Assembly (NCBI RefSeq): GCF_900095225.1
Contig: NZ_LT607433.1
Location: forward strand, 19,467 to 83,466
Direction of reading: 5' to 3'
Source of the DNA: Pseudomonas sp. UMAB-08
GTDB taxonomy: Bacteria; Pseudomonadota; Gammaproteobacteria; Pseudomonadales; Pseudomonadaceae
Length of the DNA stretch: 64,000 bases
Part shown: piece by piece, positions 1-9,200 of the stretch
Position numbering within the stretch: position 1 is the first letter of the stretch
Layout: each line of letters opens with the position of its first letter
Program-made: the position numbers and the translations under genes
Notes under the pieces: generated by a model
Databases searched by the model: none
What the model saw: the letters and a program-made list of their open reading frames with translations, nothing else
Told to the model about the DNA's origin: nothing

Positions 1-883
1 GCTTGTAAAAGCCGATCGAGGTGTACAGCTCAGCGATGTGCTTGCCAGGCAAAATACGCTTGAGAAAGCCGATAAACTCCGCAGGCACTGGCACGTCGAC
101 CATGAAGTACGAGCGTGTGAACGAGAAGATGATCGACACATCAGCTTCATCGGTAATCAGCGCATCAATCTGGATACCACTGCCTTCACGGTGCAGCAGG
201 GGGATTACCAGCGGCCATTGTTCGTCCTGGGTGAAAATGCGCCCGACCAGATACGCCCCCTTGTTGCGGTACAGAATCGACGAGAACAGCTCCACGCTGA
301 GCGCCGGGTCCTTGCACACCCAATCGGGCAGGTTTTCCCGCAATTGCCCTTCGAGCCGTTGCAGATCACCCGGCAAGTCGGCAAACGGCACATCGAACTT
401 ATACTCGGCAAAAATCTGCTTGAGCATGCTCGACAGTTCGCCTTGGGGCCGATAAGTGCGGGTTTGAGCCGCCTTGTCGTGGCGGCGCAGAGACGGACGC
501 GTGGTGTGGATGAACATGCAGCCGTCGCTGATCAGGTCATGACTGAACAGGCCACAGAAAATCGAGTTGAACCAGGTTTCCGCCAGCTCATCGTCAAACC
601 GTACGTCGATCAGGTTGATGTACGCACTTTTGACCAGCGGCCAGCAGCTTACATCCAGCAGGCTCTGGGCATCGAACGTACCGTGCAAACGCTCGGTCAC
701 TTCGCTGACTTTCTCTTCGTAGAGATTGATCCGCGCTGCCGATGCTCGCTGAGCTTCCTGCCATAACGCTTGTTCGAAGCGCGCCTGAGCACCATCGGCA
801 ATCTGCCGAAAATGCTCTCGATAATCATCAAAACCGTCAAGAATCATTTGGGCGATATCGGCGGCTGGCCATTGCTGCGGCAT
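1..883 (-). CDS. aceK: Isocitrate dehydrogenase kinase/phosphatase, N-terminal part (cut by window edge)
   Basis: The frame stays open from an ATG at 883 to the window edge, giving about 294 codons starting MPQQWPAADIAQMILDGF. It reads as the N-terminal regulatory half of AceK, with typical stretches such as WFNSIFCGLFSHDLISDGCM and AELYTSIGFYK. AceK reversibly phosphorylates isocitrate dehydrogenase and so sets flux between the TCA cycle and the glyoxylate shunt. The kinase/phosphatase catalytic core with its ATP-binding residues should lie beyond position 1. The Shine-Dalgarno is weak (GACGAG). The 129-bp gap to the EamA gene is a divergent promoter region. Confidence 0.95.
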   Translation of the reverse strand, partial: MPQQWPAADIAQMILDGFDDYREHFRQIADGAQARFEQALWQEAQRASAARINLYEEKVSEVTERLHGTFDAQSLLDVSCWPLVKSAYINLIDVRFDDELAETWFNSIFCGLFSHDLISDGCMFIHTTRPSLRRHDKAAQTRTYRPQGELSSMLKQIFAEYKFDVPFADLPGDLQRLEGQLRENLPDWVCKDPALSVELFSSILYRNKGAYLVGRIFTQDEQWPLVIPLLHREGSGIQIDALITDEADVSIIFSFTRSYFMVDVPVPAEFIGFLKRILPGKHIAELYTSIGFYK

Positions 884-1012
884 AAACAGATCTCGTCAGG
901 AATTCGGAAGCCCGAGCTTAGCCAGTGGACAGGCATAGGAGAAGCGTATTTTTACTCGCTCAGGTTGCGCTGAGCCCTCTGCCCCGGAGACACTCGCGCC
1001 CCGACCACCGGC

Positions 1013-1933
1013 ATGGAGCTGGCTTTGAGACCTGTTGACACCCTGCGTTTATTAGTACTTGCCGCCATCTGGGGCGCCAGTTTCCTGTTCATGCGGATCA
1101 TCGCACCCGTGCTCGGCACCGTGCCGACAGCGTTTTTTCGCGTATCCATTGCCGCCGGCGGTTTGCTGGTGATCCTCTGGCTGATGCGGATTGATTGGGA
1201 TTTTCGCGGCAAATTCAAAATCTGCCTGCTGCTGGGGATGATCAACTCCGGGCTGCCCGCGACCTTGTATTCATTGGCCGCTCAAGTATTGCCCGCCGGT
1301 TACTCATCGATTTTCAATGCAACGACGCCGCTGATGGGCGTATTGATCGGTGGGTTGTTCTTCAACCAGAAACTGTCGCTGGTGAAAATCGCGGGGGTGT
1401 TTCTCGGTTTGTTCGGTGTCGGCATCCTGACCCGTGCGGGGCCCGTGGCTTTCGATCTGGAGTTGCTGATCGGCGCGCTGGCCTGTTTGCTGGCAACGAC
1501 GAGCTACGGCTTTGCCGGCTTCCTCGCTCACCGCTGGCTCGATCAGCAAGGTGGCCTTGACCCAAGGCTCGCCACCGTCGGCAGCATGCTCGGCGCCACG
1601 CTGTTATTGCTGCCGCTGTTCGGCTACAGCGTCATCAGCCATCCACCCGCCAGTTGGGGCGGGAGCAGCGTGTGGCTGTCGTTACTCGGATTGGGACTGG
1701 TGTGCACCGCGTTCGCCTACATCCTGTTTTTCCGGCTGCTTAGCGACATTGGCCCGCTCAGCTCGATGACCGTGACCTTCATGATCCCGCCCTTCGGCGT
1801 GCTGTGGGGTGCACTGTTTCTCGATGAACCGCTGTCGTGGGCACATTTGTATGGCGGCGTATTGATTGCGGTGGCGCTGTGGCTGGTGCTGAAACCTGTC
1901 GCAGTGGCGAAGGCTTCAGCAGGTGGGCATTAG
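1013..1933 (+). CDS. DMT-superfamily (EamA) inner-membrane transporter
   Basis: A 306-residue protein with about ten hydrophobic segments in two EamA repeats (roughly residues 10-140 and 152-290). The first opens with the typical LAAIWGASFLFMRIIAP and the second ends with DEPLSWAHLYGGVLIAVALWL. Family members export or import amino acids and other metabolites; the substrate cannot be told from sequence. The ATG at 1013 is the first usable start and has no clear Shine-Dalgarno, so the start is only moderately sure. The gene stands alone, divergent from aceK and convergent with the lpxO-like gene. Confidence 0.88.
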   Translation: MELALRPVDTLRLLVLAAIWGASFLFMRIIAPVLGTVPTAFFRVSIAAGGLLVILWLMRIDWDFRGKFKICLLLGMINSGLPATLYSLAAQVLPAGYSSIFNATTPLMGVLIGGLFFNQKLSLVKIAGVFLGLFGVGILTRAGPVAFDLELLIGALACLLATTSYGFAGFLAHRWLDQQGGLDPRLATVGSMLGATLLLLPLFGYSVISHPPASWGGSSVWLSLLGLGLVCTAFAYILFFRLLSDIGPLSSMTVTFMIPPFGVLWGALFLDEPLSWAHLYGGVLIAVALWLVLKPVAVAKASAGGH

Positions 1934-1966
1934 CGTGCGGAACACAAACACCCGTCCGACGTTGTA

Positions 1967-2905
1967 TCAGCCGAACAGCCAATAGCCGAGCAAGGTCAGA
2001 ACGATGACCGCCAATACCGGACGCATGACGCGGTAGGCCTTGGGGTGACGACGCTTGAACTGTTTGACGGTGGTGCTCATGCCATCGCTGAAACGCTTGC
2101 TGTAGGCATACGCCTGGTTGATCCCGCCAACACGTTCGTCATCGGTATTCTGCGGCGCCGTGGCGCTTCCCAAGACCTTACTGACCCAGCGATTGAGGCG
2201 GGTCATGAGTTTGGAACGCAGAGGCCGCTCGATGTCACAAAACAGAATCACCCGGGTGGTTTCGGTCTGGTTCTTGACCCAATGCACGTAGGTTTCATCG
2301 AACATCACGTCTTCGCCATCGCGCCAGGCATACACCTGTCCATCAACGTAAATGCGGCAGTCATCCGAATTTGGCGTCGACAGCCCCAAGTGATAACGCA
2401 GCGAACCGGCAAACGGGTCGCGATGCGGGTTGAGGTGGCTATCCCCTGGCAACAGCGCGAACATCGCACCTTTGACGTTGGGAATGCTGTTCACCAGCGC
2501 GACGGTCTTGGGGCACAGCAGTTCAGCGGACGGCAAGGCTTTGTCGTACCACTTGAGGTAAAAGCGCTTCCAGCCTTTTTTGAAGAACGAACCGAAACCG
2601 GCATCGTTGTTCTTCTCGGCAGCGCGGATATATCCCTCGTCGAACAAATGCATGGCTTCGTCACGAATGATTTGCCAGTTGTCCTTGAGCACGTCCAGCT
2701 CAGGAAATTTTGTGCGGTCCAGGTAAGGCTTCGAGGGCACACCGGAAAACAGATACATCAACGCGTTATAAGGGGCAAACAACGCAGAATGGTTAACGAA
2801 CTGACGTAGCAGAGGCAGTCGCGCTTTACCCCGCAGGTGCACATACAGCGTGCTGCCTACGAAAAGCATCAAAATCGAGGCCTTGGCGGCGAAAGAAAAG
2901 GTCAT
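1967..2905 (-). CDS. lpxO: LpxO-like lipid A / aspartyl-asparaginyl beta-hydroxylase family dioxygenase
   Basis: A 312-residue protein with one N-terminal and one C-terminal hydrophobic helix around an aspartyl/asparaginyl beta-hydroxylase domain. Fe(II) ligands are visible as H161-x-D163 (in SHLNPHRDPF) and H208 (in ETYVHWVKN), with R218 as the likely 2-oxoglutarate anchor. Family knowledge: membrane-anchored members of this size are LpxO, which 2-hydroxylates the secondary lauroyl chain of lipid A on the cytoplasmic face. The ATG at 2905 is chosen over an upstream ATG at 2929 because AAGGAG lies six bases before it. The exact acceptor is inferred. Confidence 0.85.
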   Translation of the reverse strand: MTFSFAAKASILMLFVGSTLYVHLRGKARLPLLRQFVNHSALFAPYNALMYLFSGVPSKPYLDRTKFPELDVLKDNWQIIRDEAMHLFDEGYIRAAEKNNDAGFGSFFKKGWKRFYLKWYDKALPSAELLCPKTVALVNSIPNVKGAMFALLPGDSHLNPHRDPFAGSLRYHLGLSTPNSDDCRIYVDGQVYAWRDGEDVMFDETYVHWVKNQTETTRVILFCDIERPLRSKLMTRLNRWVSKVLGSATAPQNTDDERVGGINQAYAYSKRFSDGMSTTVKQFKRRHPKAYRVMRPVLAVIVLTLLGYWLFG

Positions 2906-3097
2906 GAAACTCTCCTTGAAAATAGACAACTAACTGCACGCCGCGGCACTGTTTTAATTATCTGATCCTGAAAGCGGCTGTTGCGGGAACAACCGCTCAC
3001 GCATTCCGTCTTTGCGAAATGCGCGCACAGCGGGTTGGAAGCCGGCCATCATAAGCCTTCACGGGCCGGGTACAAAGCGACCTAAGACCAAAATAGG

Positions 3098-4072
3098 TTA
3101 CTGCTGATTTTCCTGATCAGTAAACAGATCGCTGAACAGCATGCTCGACAGGTAACGCTCACCCGAGTCGGGCAGGATCACGACAATGGTTTTGCCCTGC
3201 ATTTCCGGGGTTTCAGCCATGCGTACCGCTGCGGCCATGGCTGCGCCGCAAGAAATACCGCACAAAATCCCTTCTTCGCGCATCAGACGCAATGCCATGG
3301 CCTTGGACTCTTCATCGCTGACCAGCTCGACCCGATCAATGATCGACAAGTCGAGGTTCTTGGGGATGAAACCCGCACCGATCCCCTGAATTTTGTGCGG
3401 GGCAGGTTTGATTTCTTCACCGGCCAGCGTCTGGCTGATGATCGGCGAACCAATGGGCTCGACCGCCACCGACAGAATGGGCTTGCCCGCCGTGTGCTTG
3501 ATGTAACGCGAAATCCCGGTAATCGTGCCCCCGGTACCCACGCCCGCCACTAGCACATCGATGGCACCGTCAGTGTCGTTCCAGATTTCAGGGCCCGTGG
3601 TCTTCTCATGGATCGCCGGGTTGGCCGGATTATCGAACTGTGAGGGCATGAAATAGAGGGGCGGATTACTGGCGACCAGCTCTTCGGCTTTTTCAATGGC
3701 ACCTTTCATGCCTTTGGCAGGCTCGGTCAGGACCAGTTCAGCGCCCAATGCCTTGAGCACCTTGCGTCGTTCGATGCTCATCGACGCAGGCATGGTCAGC
3801 ACCAGTTTGTAACCACGGGCCGCCGCCACAAAAGCCAAACCGATCCCGGTATTGCCTGAAGTCGGCTCGACGATGGTCATGCCCGGCTTGAGCTTACCGC
3901 TGCTTTCAGCGTCCCAGATCATGCTGGCGCCGATTCGGCATTTCACCGAGTATCCGGGGTTGCGCCCTTCAATCTTGGCCAGGATAGTGACCCCGCGCGG
4001 TGCGATACGGTTGATCTGCACCAGCGGCGTGTTACCGATGGAATGGGCATTGTCAGCGTAGATGCGGCTCAT
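3098..4072 (-). CDS. cysK: Cysteine synthase A (O-acetylserine sulfhydrylase)
   Basis: A 324-residue fold-type II PLP enzyme that makes L-cysteine from O-acetylserine and sulfide. The PLP lysine is K44 in NPGYSVKCRIG. The asparagine loop TSGNTG, the phosphate-binding GVGTGGTITG and the C-terminal PDSGERYLSSMLFSDLF are all present. The ATG at 4072 begins the canonical MSRIYADNAHSIGNTPLVQ; the frame is open further upstream but that part does not look like CysK. It is divergent from the DUF748 gene with a 126-bp shared promoter region. Confidence 0.96.
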   Translation of the reverse strand: MSRIYADNAHSIGNTPLVQINRIAPRGVTILAKIEGRNPGYSVKCRIGASMIWDAESSGKLKPGMTIVEPTSGNTGIGLAFVAAARGYKLVLTMPASMSIERRKVLKALGAELVLTEPAKGMKGAIEKAEELVASNPPLYFMPSQFDNPANPAIHEKTTGPEIWNDTDGAIDVLVAGVGTGGTITGISRYIKHTAGKPILSVAVEPIGSPIISQTLAGEEIKPAPHKIQGIGAGFIPKNLDLSIIDRVELVSDEESKAMALRLMREEGILCGISCGAAMAAAVRMAETPEMQGKTIVVILPDSGERYLSSMLFSDLFTDQENQQ

Positions 4073-4198
4073 GGCGGTGTCCTTGTGCACGTGCTTGAAA
4101 AACTCAAAGCGTATGCCGCCAGCCGGGGTGCGTCCAGTCGTAGCGAACGGATGCCGAGCCAGACAGTCAACAGCTCTACTGAACAGGAGACCCTCAAC

Positions 4199-5269
4199 AT
4201 GAAACGTCGCTATAGCTGGCCTCTTTGGACCGTTGCGGGAATCGTTGTCTTGCTGATTGCCGCAGACATCGCCCTGCCCTATCTGGTGCGTAACTATTTG
4301 AACGATAAACTCGCAAATATGGGCGACTACCGTGGCCAGGTCGCCGACGTCGATCTGGCCCTGTGGCGTGGGGCGTACCGAATCAATGGGCTGAGTATCG
4401 TCAAGGTGCAGGGCAAGGTACCCGTGCCATTCGTCAACGCGCCGGTCATCGACCTGGCCGTGAGCTGGCATTCGTTATGGTATGACCGTGCCGTGGTGGC
4501 CCAGGTAATCTTCATCAAACCCGAGCTGAACTTCGTCGACGGCGGCACCAACAAACAAGCTTCGCAGACCGGTCAAGGCACCGACTGGCGTGCCCAATTG
4601 AACAAGCTGTTGCCCATTACCCTCAACGAAGTACGTATAGATGATGGACGCATCACCTTCAATAATTTCAACTCGACGCCGAAAGTGAGGATCGAAGCCG
4701 ATCACGTCAACGCCAGCCTGTTCAACCTGACCAATATCGCCGATGCAAAAGGCATGCACGAAGCCCGATTTGAGGGCAAAGCCCTGTTACCCGGGAACGC
4801 ACCGCTGGAAACCTCGGCCACATTCGATCCATTCAGTAATTTTGAAGACTTCGATTTCCGCCTCCGTTCGATCGGGATAGAACTTAAAAGCCTCAACGAC
4901 TTCGCTTCGGCCTACGGCAAATTCGACTTCAATGCCGGCAGCGGTGACGTGGTGATCGAAGCCCAAGCCAAAAAGGGCAAGCTCAGCGGCTATATCAAAC
5001 CGCTGCTGCGCGATGTCGAGGTGTTCAACTGGCAGCAGGATGTCGAGAACCAGAACAAGAGCTTCTTCCGCTCGATCTGGGAAGCCGTGGTCGGCACCAG
5101 CGAAACCGTCTTGAAGAACCAGAGCAAAAACCAGTTCGCCACCCGCGTAGAACTCAGTGGCAGCGTGCACCAACAAGACATCAGCGGCTTTCAGGCATTC
5201 CTGCAGATCCTGCACAACGCCTTCATTCAAGCGTTCAACACCCGCTATGACAACAGCAAAACACAGTAG
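4199..5269 (+). CDS. DUF748-family membrane-anchored periplasmic protein
   Basis: A 356-residue protein with one N-terminal membrane helix (about residues 7-27, WPLWTVAGIVVLLIAADIAL) followed by a periplasmic region. The segment LALWRGAYRINGLSIVKVQGKVPVPFV is typical of DUF748 / AsmA-like proteins, relatives of the bridge-like lipid-transport family. The start at 4199 has AACAGGAGACC upstream. No enzyme motif is visible. A role in outer-membrane biogenesis or lipid transfer is inferred from the superfamily only. A perfect hairpin at 5351-5375 lies downstream as a likely terminator. Confidence 0.8.
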   Translation: MKRRYSWPLWTVAGIVVLLIAADIALPYLVRNYLNDKLANMGDYRGQVADVDLALWRGAYRINGLSIVKVQGKVPVPFVNAPVIDLAVSWHSLWYDRAVVAQVIFIKPELNFVDGGTNKQASQTGQGTDWRAQLNKLLPITLNEVRIDDGRITFNNFNSTPKVRIEADHVNASLFNLTNIADAKGMHEARFEGKALLPGNAPLETSATFDPFSNFEDFDFRLRSIGIELKSLNDFASAYGKFDFNAGSGDVVIEAQAKKGKLSGYIKPLLRDVEVFNWQQDVENQNKSFFRSIWEAVVGTSETVLKNQSKNQFATRVELSGSVHQQDISGFQAFLQILHNAFIQAFNTRYDNSKTQ

Positions 5270-5350
5270 CCAAGGTGGATTAGTGCTTTTTTCAAAGGGG
5301 ACAGGACTTAAACAGCGGCTGATCTAATCTTGATCCAGTCAAATCGTGAC

Positions 5351-5375
5351 GCGCCATTCAGAGACTGAATGGCGC
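5351..5375 (+). terminator. Hairpin downstream of the DUF748 gene
   Basis: A perfect 11-bp stem GCGCCATTCAG / CTGAATGGCGC with a 3-nt loop. There is no strong U-tract, so termination is inferred from position between two genes. Confidence 0.5.
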
Positions 5376-5472
5376 CTCTGCGTTCACAGTCGCCCGGCCT
5401 GCGCGGTATAGTCGGCACATTAAGCACCCCATTTTTGCGCCGTTTCAGGCGATACCGTTCGAGGATTTTTAG

Positions 5473-6318
5473 ATGAAGTTCGAAGGCACCAGCGCATACG
5501 TCGCCACTGACGACCTGAAGCTCGCGGTCAACGCTGCTATCACTCTGGAGCGGCCACTGCTGGTCAAAGGCGAGCCTGGCACCGGTAAAACCATGTTGGC
5601 CGAACAACTGGCCGAGTCCTTCGGCGCACGGTTGATTACCTGGCACATCAAATCCACCACCAAGGCGCATCAGGGCCTGTACGAGTACGACGCCGTCAGC
5701 CGTTTGCGTGATTCGCAGTTGGGTGTGGATAAAGTCCACGACGTACGTAACTACCTGAAGAAGGGCAAGCTGTGGGAAGCCTTCGAGGCCGAAGAGCGGG
5801 TCATCCTGCTGATCGATGAGATCGACAAGGCCGACATCGAGTTCCCTAACGACCTGCTGCAAGAACTCGACAAGATGGAGTTCTATGTGTACGAGATCGA
5901 TGAAACGATCAAAGCGAAAGTACGCCCGATCATCATCATTACGTCGAACAACGAAAAAGAACTGCCTGACGCGTTCCTGCGTCGTTGCTTCTTTCACTAC
6001 ATCGCCTTCCCGGACCGCGTCACCCTGCAAAAGATTGTCGATGTGCATTACCCGAACATCAAAAAGGATCTGGTCAGCGAAGCCCTCGATGTGTTCTTCG
6101 ACGTGCGCAAAGTCCCCGGGCTGAAGAAAAAGCCGTCCACATCGGAACTGGTCGACTGGCTGAAACTGCTGATGGCCGACAACATCGGCGAAGCGGTGCT
6201 GCGCGAGCGCGACCCCACCAAGGCGATCCCGCCGCTGGCCGGAGCCTTGGTCAAGAATGAGCAGGACGTGCAATTGCTTGAGCGCCTGGCGTTCATGAGC
6301 CGTCGCGGCAACCGCTAA
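5473..6318 (+). CDS. MoxR-family AAA+ ATPase
   Basis: A 281-residue AAA+ protein. Walker A is GEPGTGKTM (about residues 33-41), Walker B is ILLIDEIDKAD (about 112-122), and sensor 1 is IIITSNNEKELPDAFLRRC. MoxR ATPases act as chaperones with a VWA-domain partner to mature metalloenzymes or other complexes. The partner gene follows after 21 bp, which supports a functional pair. The start has GAGG seven bases upstream. The client is unknown; no carbon-monoxide or methanol dehydrogenase genes lie nearby. Confidence 0.92.
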   Translation: MKFEGTSAYVATDDLKLAVNAAITLERPLLVKGEPGTGKTMLAEQLAESFGARLITWHIKSTTKAHQGLYEYDAVSRLRDSQLGVDKVHDVRNYLKKGKLWEAFEAEERVILLIDEIDKADIEFPNDLLQELDKMEFYVYEIDETIKAKVRPIIIITSNNEKELPDAFLRRCFFHYIAFPDRVTLQKIVDVHYPNIKKDLVSEALDVFFDVRKVPGLKKKPSTSELVDWLKLLMADNIGEAVLRERDPTKAIPPLAGALVKNEQDVQLLERLAFMSRRGNR

Positions 6319-6339
6319 GCACGAATAAGGGCGATTGCC

Positions 6340-7518
6340 ATGCTGCTCAACCTGTTCAATGAAATGCGTGCAGCCAAGGTGCCGGTGTCGGTGCGCGAGC
6401 TGCTCGATCTGATCAATGCGCTGAAACAGCGGGTCACCTTCGCTGACATGGACGAGTTCTACTTTCTCGCCCGCACTATTCTGGTCAAGGATGAACGCCA
6501 CTTCGACAAGTTCGACCGGGCGTTCGGCGCCTACTTCAACGGCCTGGAAAAGCTCGATGATCATCTGCAGGCGCTGATCCCTGAAGATTGGCTGCGCAAG
6601 GAATTCGAACGCTCCTTGACCGACGAAGAACGCGCGCAGATCCAGACCCTGGGTGGCCTGGACAAGCTGATCGAAGAATTCAAGAAACGCCTTGAAGAGC
6701 AAAAAGAACGCCACGCGGGCGGCAACAAGTGGATCGGCACAGGCGGCACCAGCCCATTCGGCTCAGGCGGCTTCAACCCGGAAGGTATCCGCGTAGGTGA
6801 TGCTGGCAAGCGCCAAGGCAAAGCAGTCAAGGTCTGGGACCAGCGCGAGTACCGGAACCTCGACGATCAGGTCGAGTTGGGCACGCGCAACATCAAGATT
6901 GCGCTGCGCCGCTTGCGTAAATTCGCCCGTCAAGGCGCCGCTGAAGAGCTCGACATCGACGGCACCATCGACCACACCGCCCGTGATGCGGGCCTGCTGA
7001 ACATTCAGATGCGCCCGGAACGGCGCAACACCATCAAGTTGTTGCTGCTGTTCGACATCGGCGGCTCAATGGATGCTCACGTCAAAACCTGCGAAGAGCT
7101 GTTCTCGGCGTGCAAGACCGAGTTCAAACACCTGGAGTATTTCTACTTCCATAACTTCATTTATGAGTCGGTGTGGAAGAACAACTTGCGCCGTGGCGCG
7201 GAGCGCACCGCCACCCAGGACTTGCTGAACAAATACGGTGGCGATTACAAAGTGATCTTTATCGGCGACGCGGCCATGGCGCCCTACGAAATCACCCAGG
7301 CGGGTGGCAGTGTAGAGCACTGGAACGAAGAGCCGGGTTATCTGTGGATGCAGCGCTTCAAGGAGAAATACAAGAAGCTCATCTGGATCAACCCCTACCC
7401 CAAAGACACCTGGAACTACACCGCCTCGACCAACATCGTGCGCGATCTGATCGACGACCAGATGTTCCCGCTGACCTTGCGTGGGCTGGAAGAAGGCATG
7501 CGGTTTTTGGCGAAATAG
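6340..7518 (+). CDS. VWA-domain (CoxE-like) protein, MoxR partner
   Basis: A 392-residue protein. The C-terminal half carries a von Willebrand A fold with the MIDAS-like motif DIGGSMDAH at about residues 235-243. The N-terminal half is helical and charged, with a Gly/Ser-rich linker (GTGGTSPFGSGGF) at about 133-145. CoxE-type VWA proteins work with MoxR ATPases in metal-cofactor insertion or protein-complex maturation. It is almost certainly co-transcribed with the upstream ATPase. The MIDAS reads DxGxS, with Gly at the usually polar second position, so metal binding should be checked rather than assumed. Confidence 0.88.
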   Translation: MLLNLFNEMRAAKVPVSVRELLDLINALKQRVTFADMDEFYFLARTILVKDERHFDKFDRAFGAYFNGLEKLDDHLQALIPEDWLRKEFERSLTDEERAQIQTLGGLDKLIEEFKKRLEEQKERHAGGNKWIGTGGTSPFGSGGFNPEGIRVGDAGKRQGKAVKVWDQREYRNLDDQVELGTRNIKIALRRLRKFARQGAAEELDIDGTIDHTARDAGLLNIQMRPERRNTIKLLLLFDIGGSMDAHVKTCEELFSACKTEFKHLEYFYFHNFIYESVWKNNLRRGAERTATQDLLNKYGGDYKVIFIGDAAMAPYEITQAGGSVEHWNEEPGYLWMQRFKEKYKKLIWINPYPKDTWNYTASTNIVRDLIDDQMFPLTLRGLEEGMRFLAK

Positions 7519-7527
7519 CTGCCTGAC

Positions 7528-7571
7528 AGTAATGGCCACCTCGTAAATTCATTCGCGAAGCGGCCATTACT
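7528..7571. repeat. REP-like inverted repeat between convergent genes, likely bidirectional terminator
   Basis: Arms AGTAATGGCC and GGCCATTACT enclose a segment containing TAAATTCATTCGCGAAG. That core resembles the dispersed REP elements of fluorescent pseudomonads. It sits exactly between the VWA gene and the oppositely oriented pxpC, where it can serve as terminator for both. Confidence 0.6.
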
Positions 7572-7578
7572 TTCACCC

Positions 7579-8499
7579 TCAACCCTGAAAACGCTGCACA
7601 TACGCCACATGCTGCTGATGCGCTGTTGCCTGCACAATCGGCTTGAGCCGGACAGGTGCACCCGGCAGGCATTGCGCCAGTCGGGCCAATGACAGCGGAG
7701 TCAACGCCCCAAGCCTTGGGTACCCGCCGATGGTTTGCCGGTCATTGAGCAGCACAATCGGTTGCCCGTCAGGCGGCACCTGAATCGCGCCCAGCGGGAT
7801 GCCTTCGGAGATCAGCGGCGCGCCTTGGTAAACCAGTTCCGGTCCCAGCAGACGAATGCCCATCCGGTCGGCACGGCTGTCGAGGGTCCACTCGCTGTTG
7901 AAGGCATCGAACAGGCTCAGGCCGCTGAACTGGCCAATTTGTGCGCCGAGCACGACGTCCAATGGACTGTTCAGGTTGAGGTCGGGGATCAAATGATCCG
8001 GCAGAGCATCCAGGACGAACGCCGAACCGGCGTAAGACAGGTGATCCCCTTTGGCCAACGCCTTGCCCATTCCATCCAGCCCGCCCAATTCTTCGCGCAC
8101 CACCGTAGCGCAACTGCCGAGCACCGGTGGCGCATCGAAACCGCCGGGCGCCGCCAAGTAGGCTCGCGCACCCAGAATCGGTTGGGTAAAGCGTAACCGC
8201 TCGCCCTTGCGCATGAAAAAACTGCGCCAGGGTGCCAGAGGCCGACTGTCGAGCATCGCGCCAAGATCGGCACCCGCCAGCGCCAGACAACAATCCTGTT
8301 CGGCGATCAGGGTCAAGCCGCCCAGCGTCACCTCAATCACCGCCGCGTCCAGCGGATTGCCCAGCAGTTTGTTCGCCCAGGACATCGAGACCCAATCTGC
8401 CGCCCCGCCTTGGGTCACGCCCAAATGACGAACACCAAAACGTCCGGCATCCTGGAGCAGGCACAAAGGGGTGCTGGCTTCGATCAATAAAGCCCTCAT
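7579..8499 (-). CDS. pxpC: 5-oxoprolinase subunit C (biotin-dependent carboxyltransferase family)
   Basis: A 306-residue protein of the KipA/DUF183 family. It opens with the family hallmark GRFGVRHLGVTQGGAADWVS and carries PVLGSCATVVREELGG and SEGIPLGAIQVPPDGQPIVL. Together with PxpA and PxpB it forms the ATP-dependent 5-oxoprolinase that opens pyroglutamate to L-glutamate. Its ATG overlaps the pxpB stop codon by 4 bp (ATGA), so translation is coupled. It is the last gene of the pxpABC operon. Confidence 0.93.
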   Translation of the reverse strand: MRALLIEASTPLCLLQDAGRFGVRHLGVTQGGAADWVSMSWANKLLGNPLDAAVIEVTLGGLTLIAEQDCCLALAGADLGAMLDSRPLAPWRSFFMRKGERLRFTQPILGARAYLAAPGGFDAPPVLGSCATVVREELGGLDGMGKALAKGDHLSYAGSAFVLDALPDHLIPDLNLNSPLDVVLGAQIGQFSGLSLFDAFNSEWTLDSRADRMGIRLLGPELVYQGAPLISEGIPLGAIQVPPDGQPIVLLNDRQTIGGYPRLGALTPLSLARLAQCLPGAPVRLKPIVQATAHQQHVAYVQRFQG

Positions 8500-9200
8500 G
8501 CCTGCACCTCCAACGGGGTGTCATCGCCGCCCAGGCGCACGAACTCGGCATGATCGACGGCGGTAAAGCACACACGGTCACCCGGTTGCATCAAGCTGTA
8601 ACCCTCGCGCTGGCGATCGAACAACTTGCTGGGGGTACGGCCGATCAGGTTCCAGCCCCCCGGCGACACCACGGGGTAGGCGGCTGTCTGGCGCTCGGCG
8701 ATGCCCACGCTACCGGCAGCCACACGCTTACGCGGCGTATTCAAGCGTGGCGCGGCGAGGGTTTCTTCGACCAGCCCCATAAACGCGAACCCTGGCGCGA
8801 AACCCAGGGCAAACACCTGATAGTCGCGCTCGCTGTGACGCGCAATGACCTCGCTGATGCTCAAGCCGCTGCGCTTGGCCAACAACGTCAGCTCCGGGCC
8901 CACGCTCAGGTCATACCAGACCGGTAGCACATGGCGTTTGCCAATGGCCTGCGGATCAGGCGCCAGATCGGCCAGCGCCTGATGAATCAATTCCCGAGCC
9001 TGATCCGGATTCAACCGGGTCAGGTCGTAATGGACCATCAAGGTGGTGTAGGACGGCACCAGATCAATCAAATGGCTGGCGAAGCTCTCACGCAAACGTG
9101 CACTGGCAGCAAGCATCCACGGCATATTGGCTTCGTCGATGGCATCGAACAGACGCACCATCAAACAATCGATGGCCACCACTTCTATGCGCAACCTCAT
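8496..9200 (-). CDS. pxpB: 5-oxoprolinase subunit B
   Basis: A 234-residue KipI/Pfam CT_C_D family protein. Diagnostic segments include LPVWYDLSVGPELTLLAKRSGLS, FALGFAPGFAFMGLV and GWNLIGRTP. It is the second component of the bacterial pyroglutamate-opening complex. It overlaps pxpA upstream and pxpC downstream by 4 bp each, a tight three-gene cistron. The older name KipI comes from Bacillus, where it inhibits the sporulation kinase KinA. No such role is expected here. Confidence 0.93.
   Translation of the reverse strand: MRLRIEVVAIDCLMVRLFDAIDEANMPWMLAASARLRESFASHLIDLVPSYTTLMVHYDLTRLNPDQARELIHQALADLAPDPQAIGKRHVLPVWYDLSVGPELTLLAKRSGLSISEVIARHSERDYQVFALGFAPGFAFMGLVEETLAAPRLNTPRKRVAAGSVGIAERQTAAYPVVSPGGWNLIGRTPSKLFDRQREGYSLMQPGDRVCFTAVDHAEFVRLGGDDTPLEVQA

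Noticed and set aside
38..766. Plus-strand 242-codon frame at the window start
   Set aside because: Shadow of aceK, which is clearly encoded on the minus strand but cut by the window edge.
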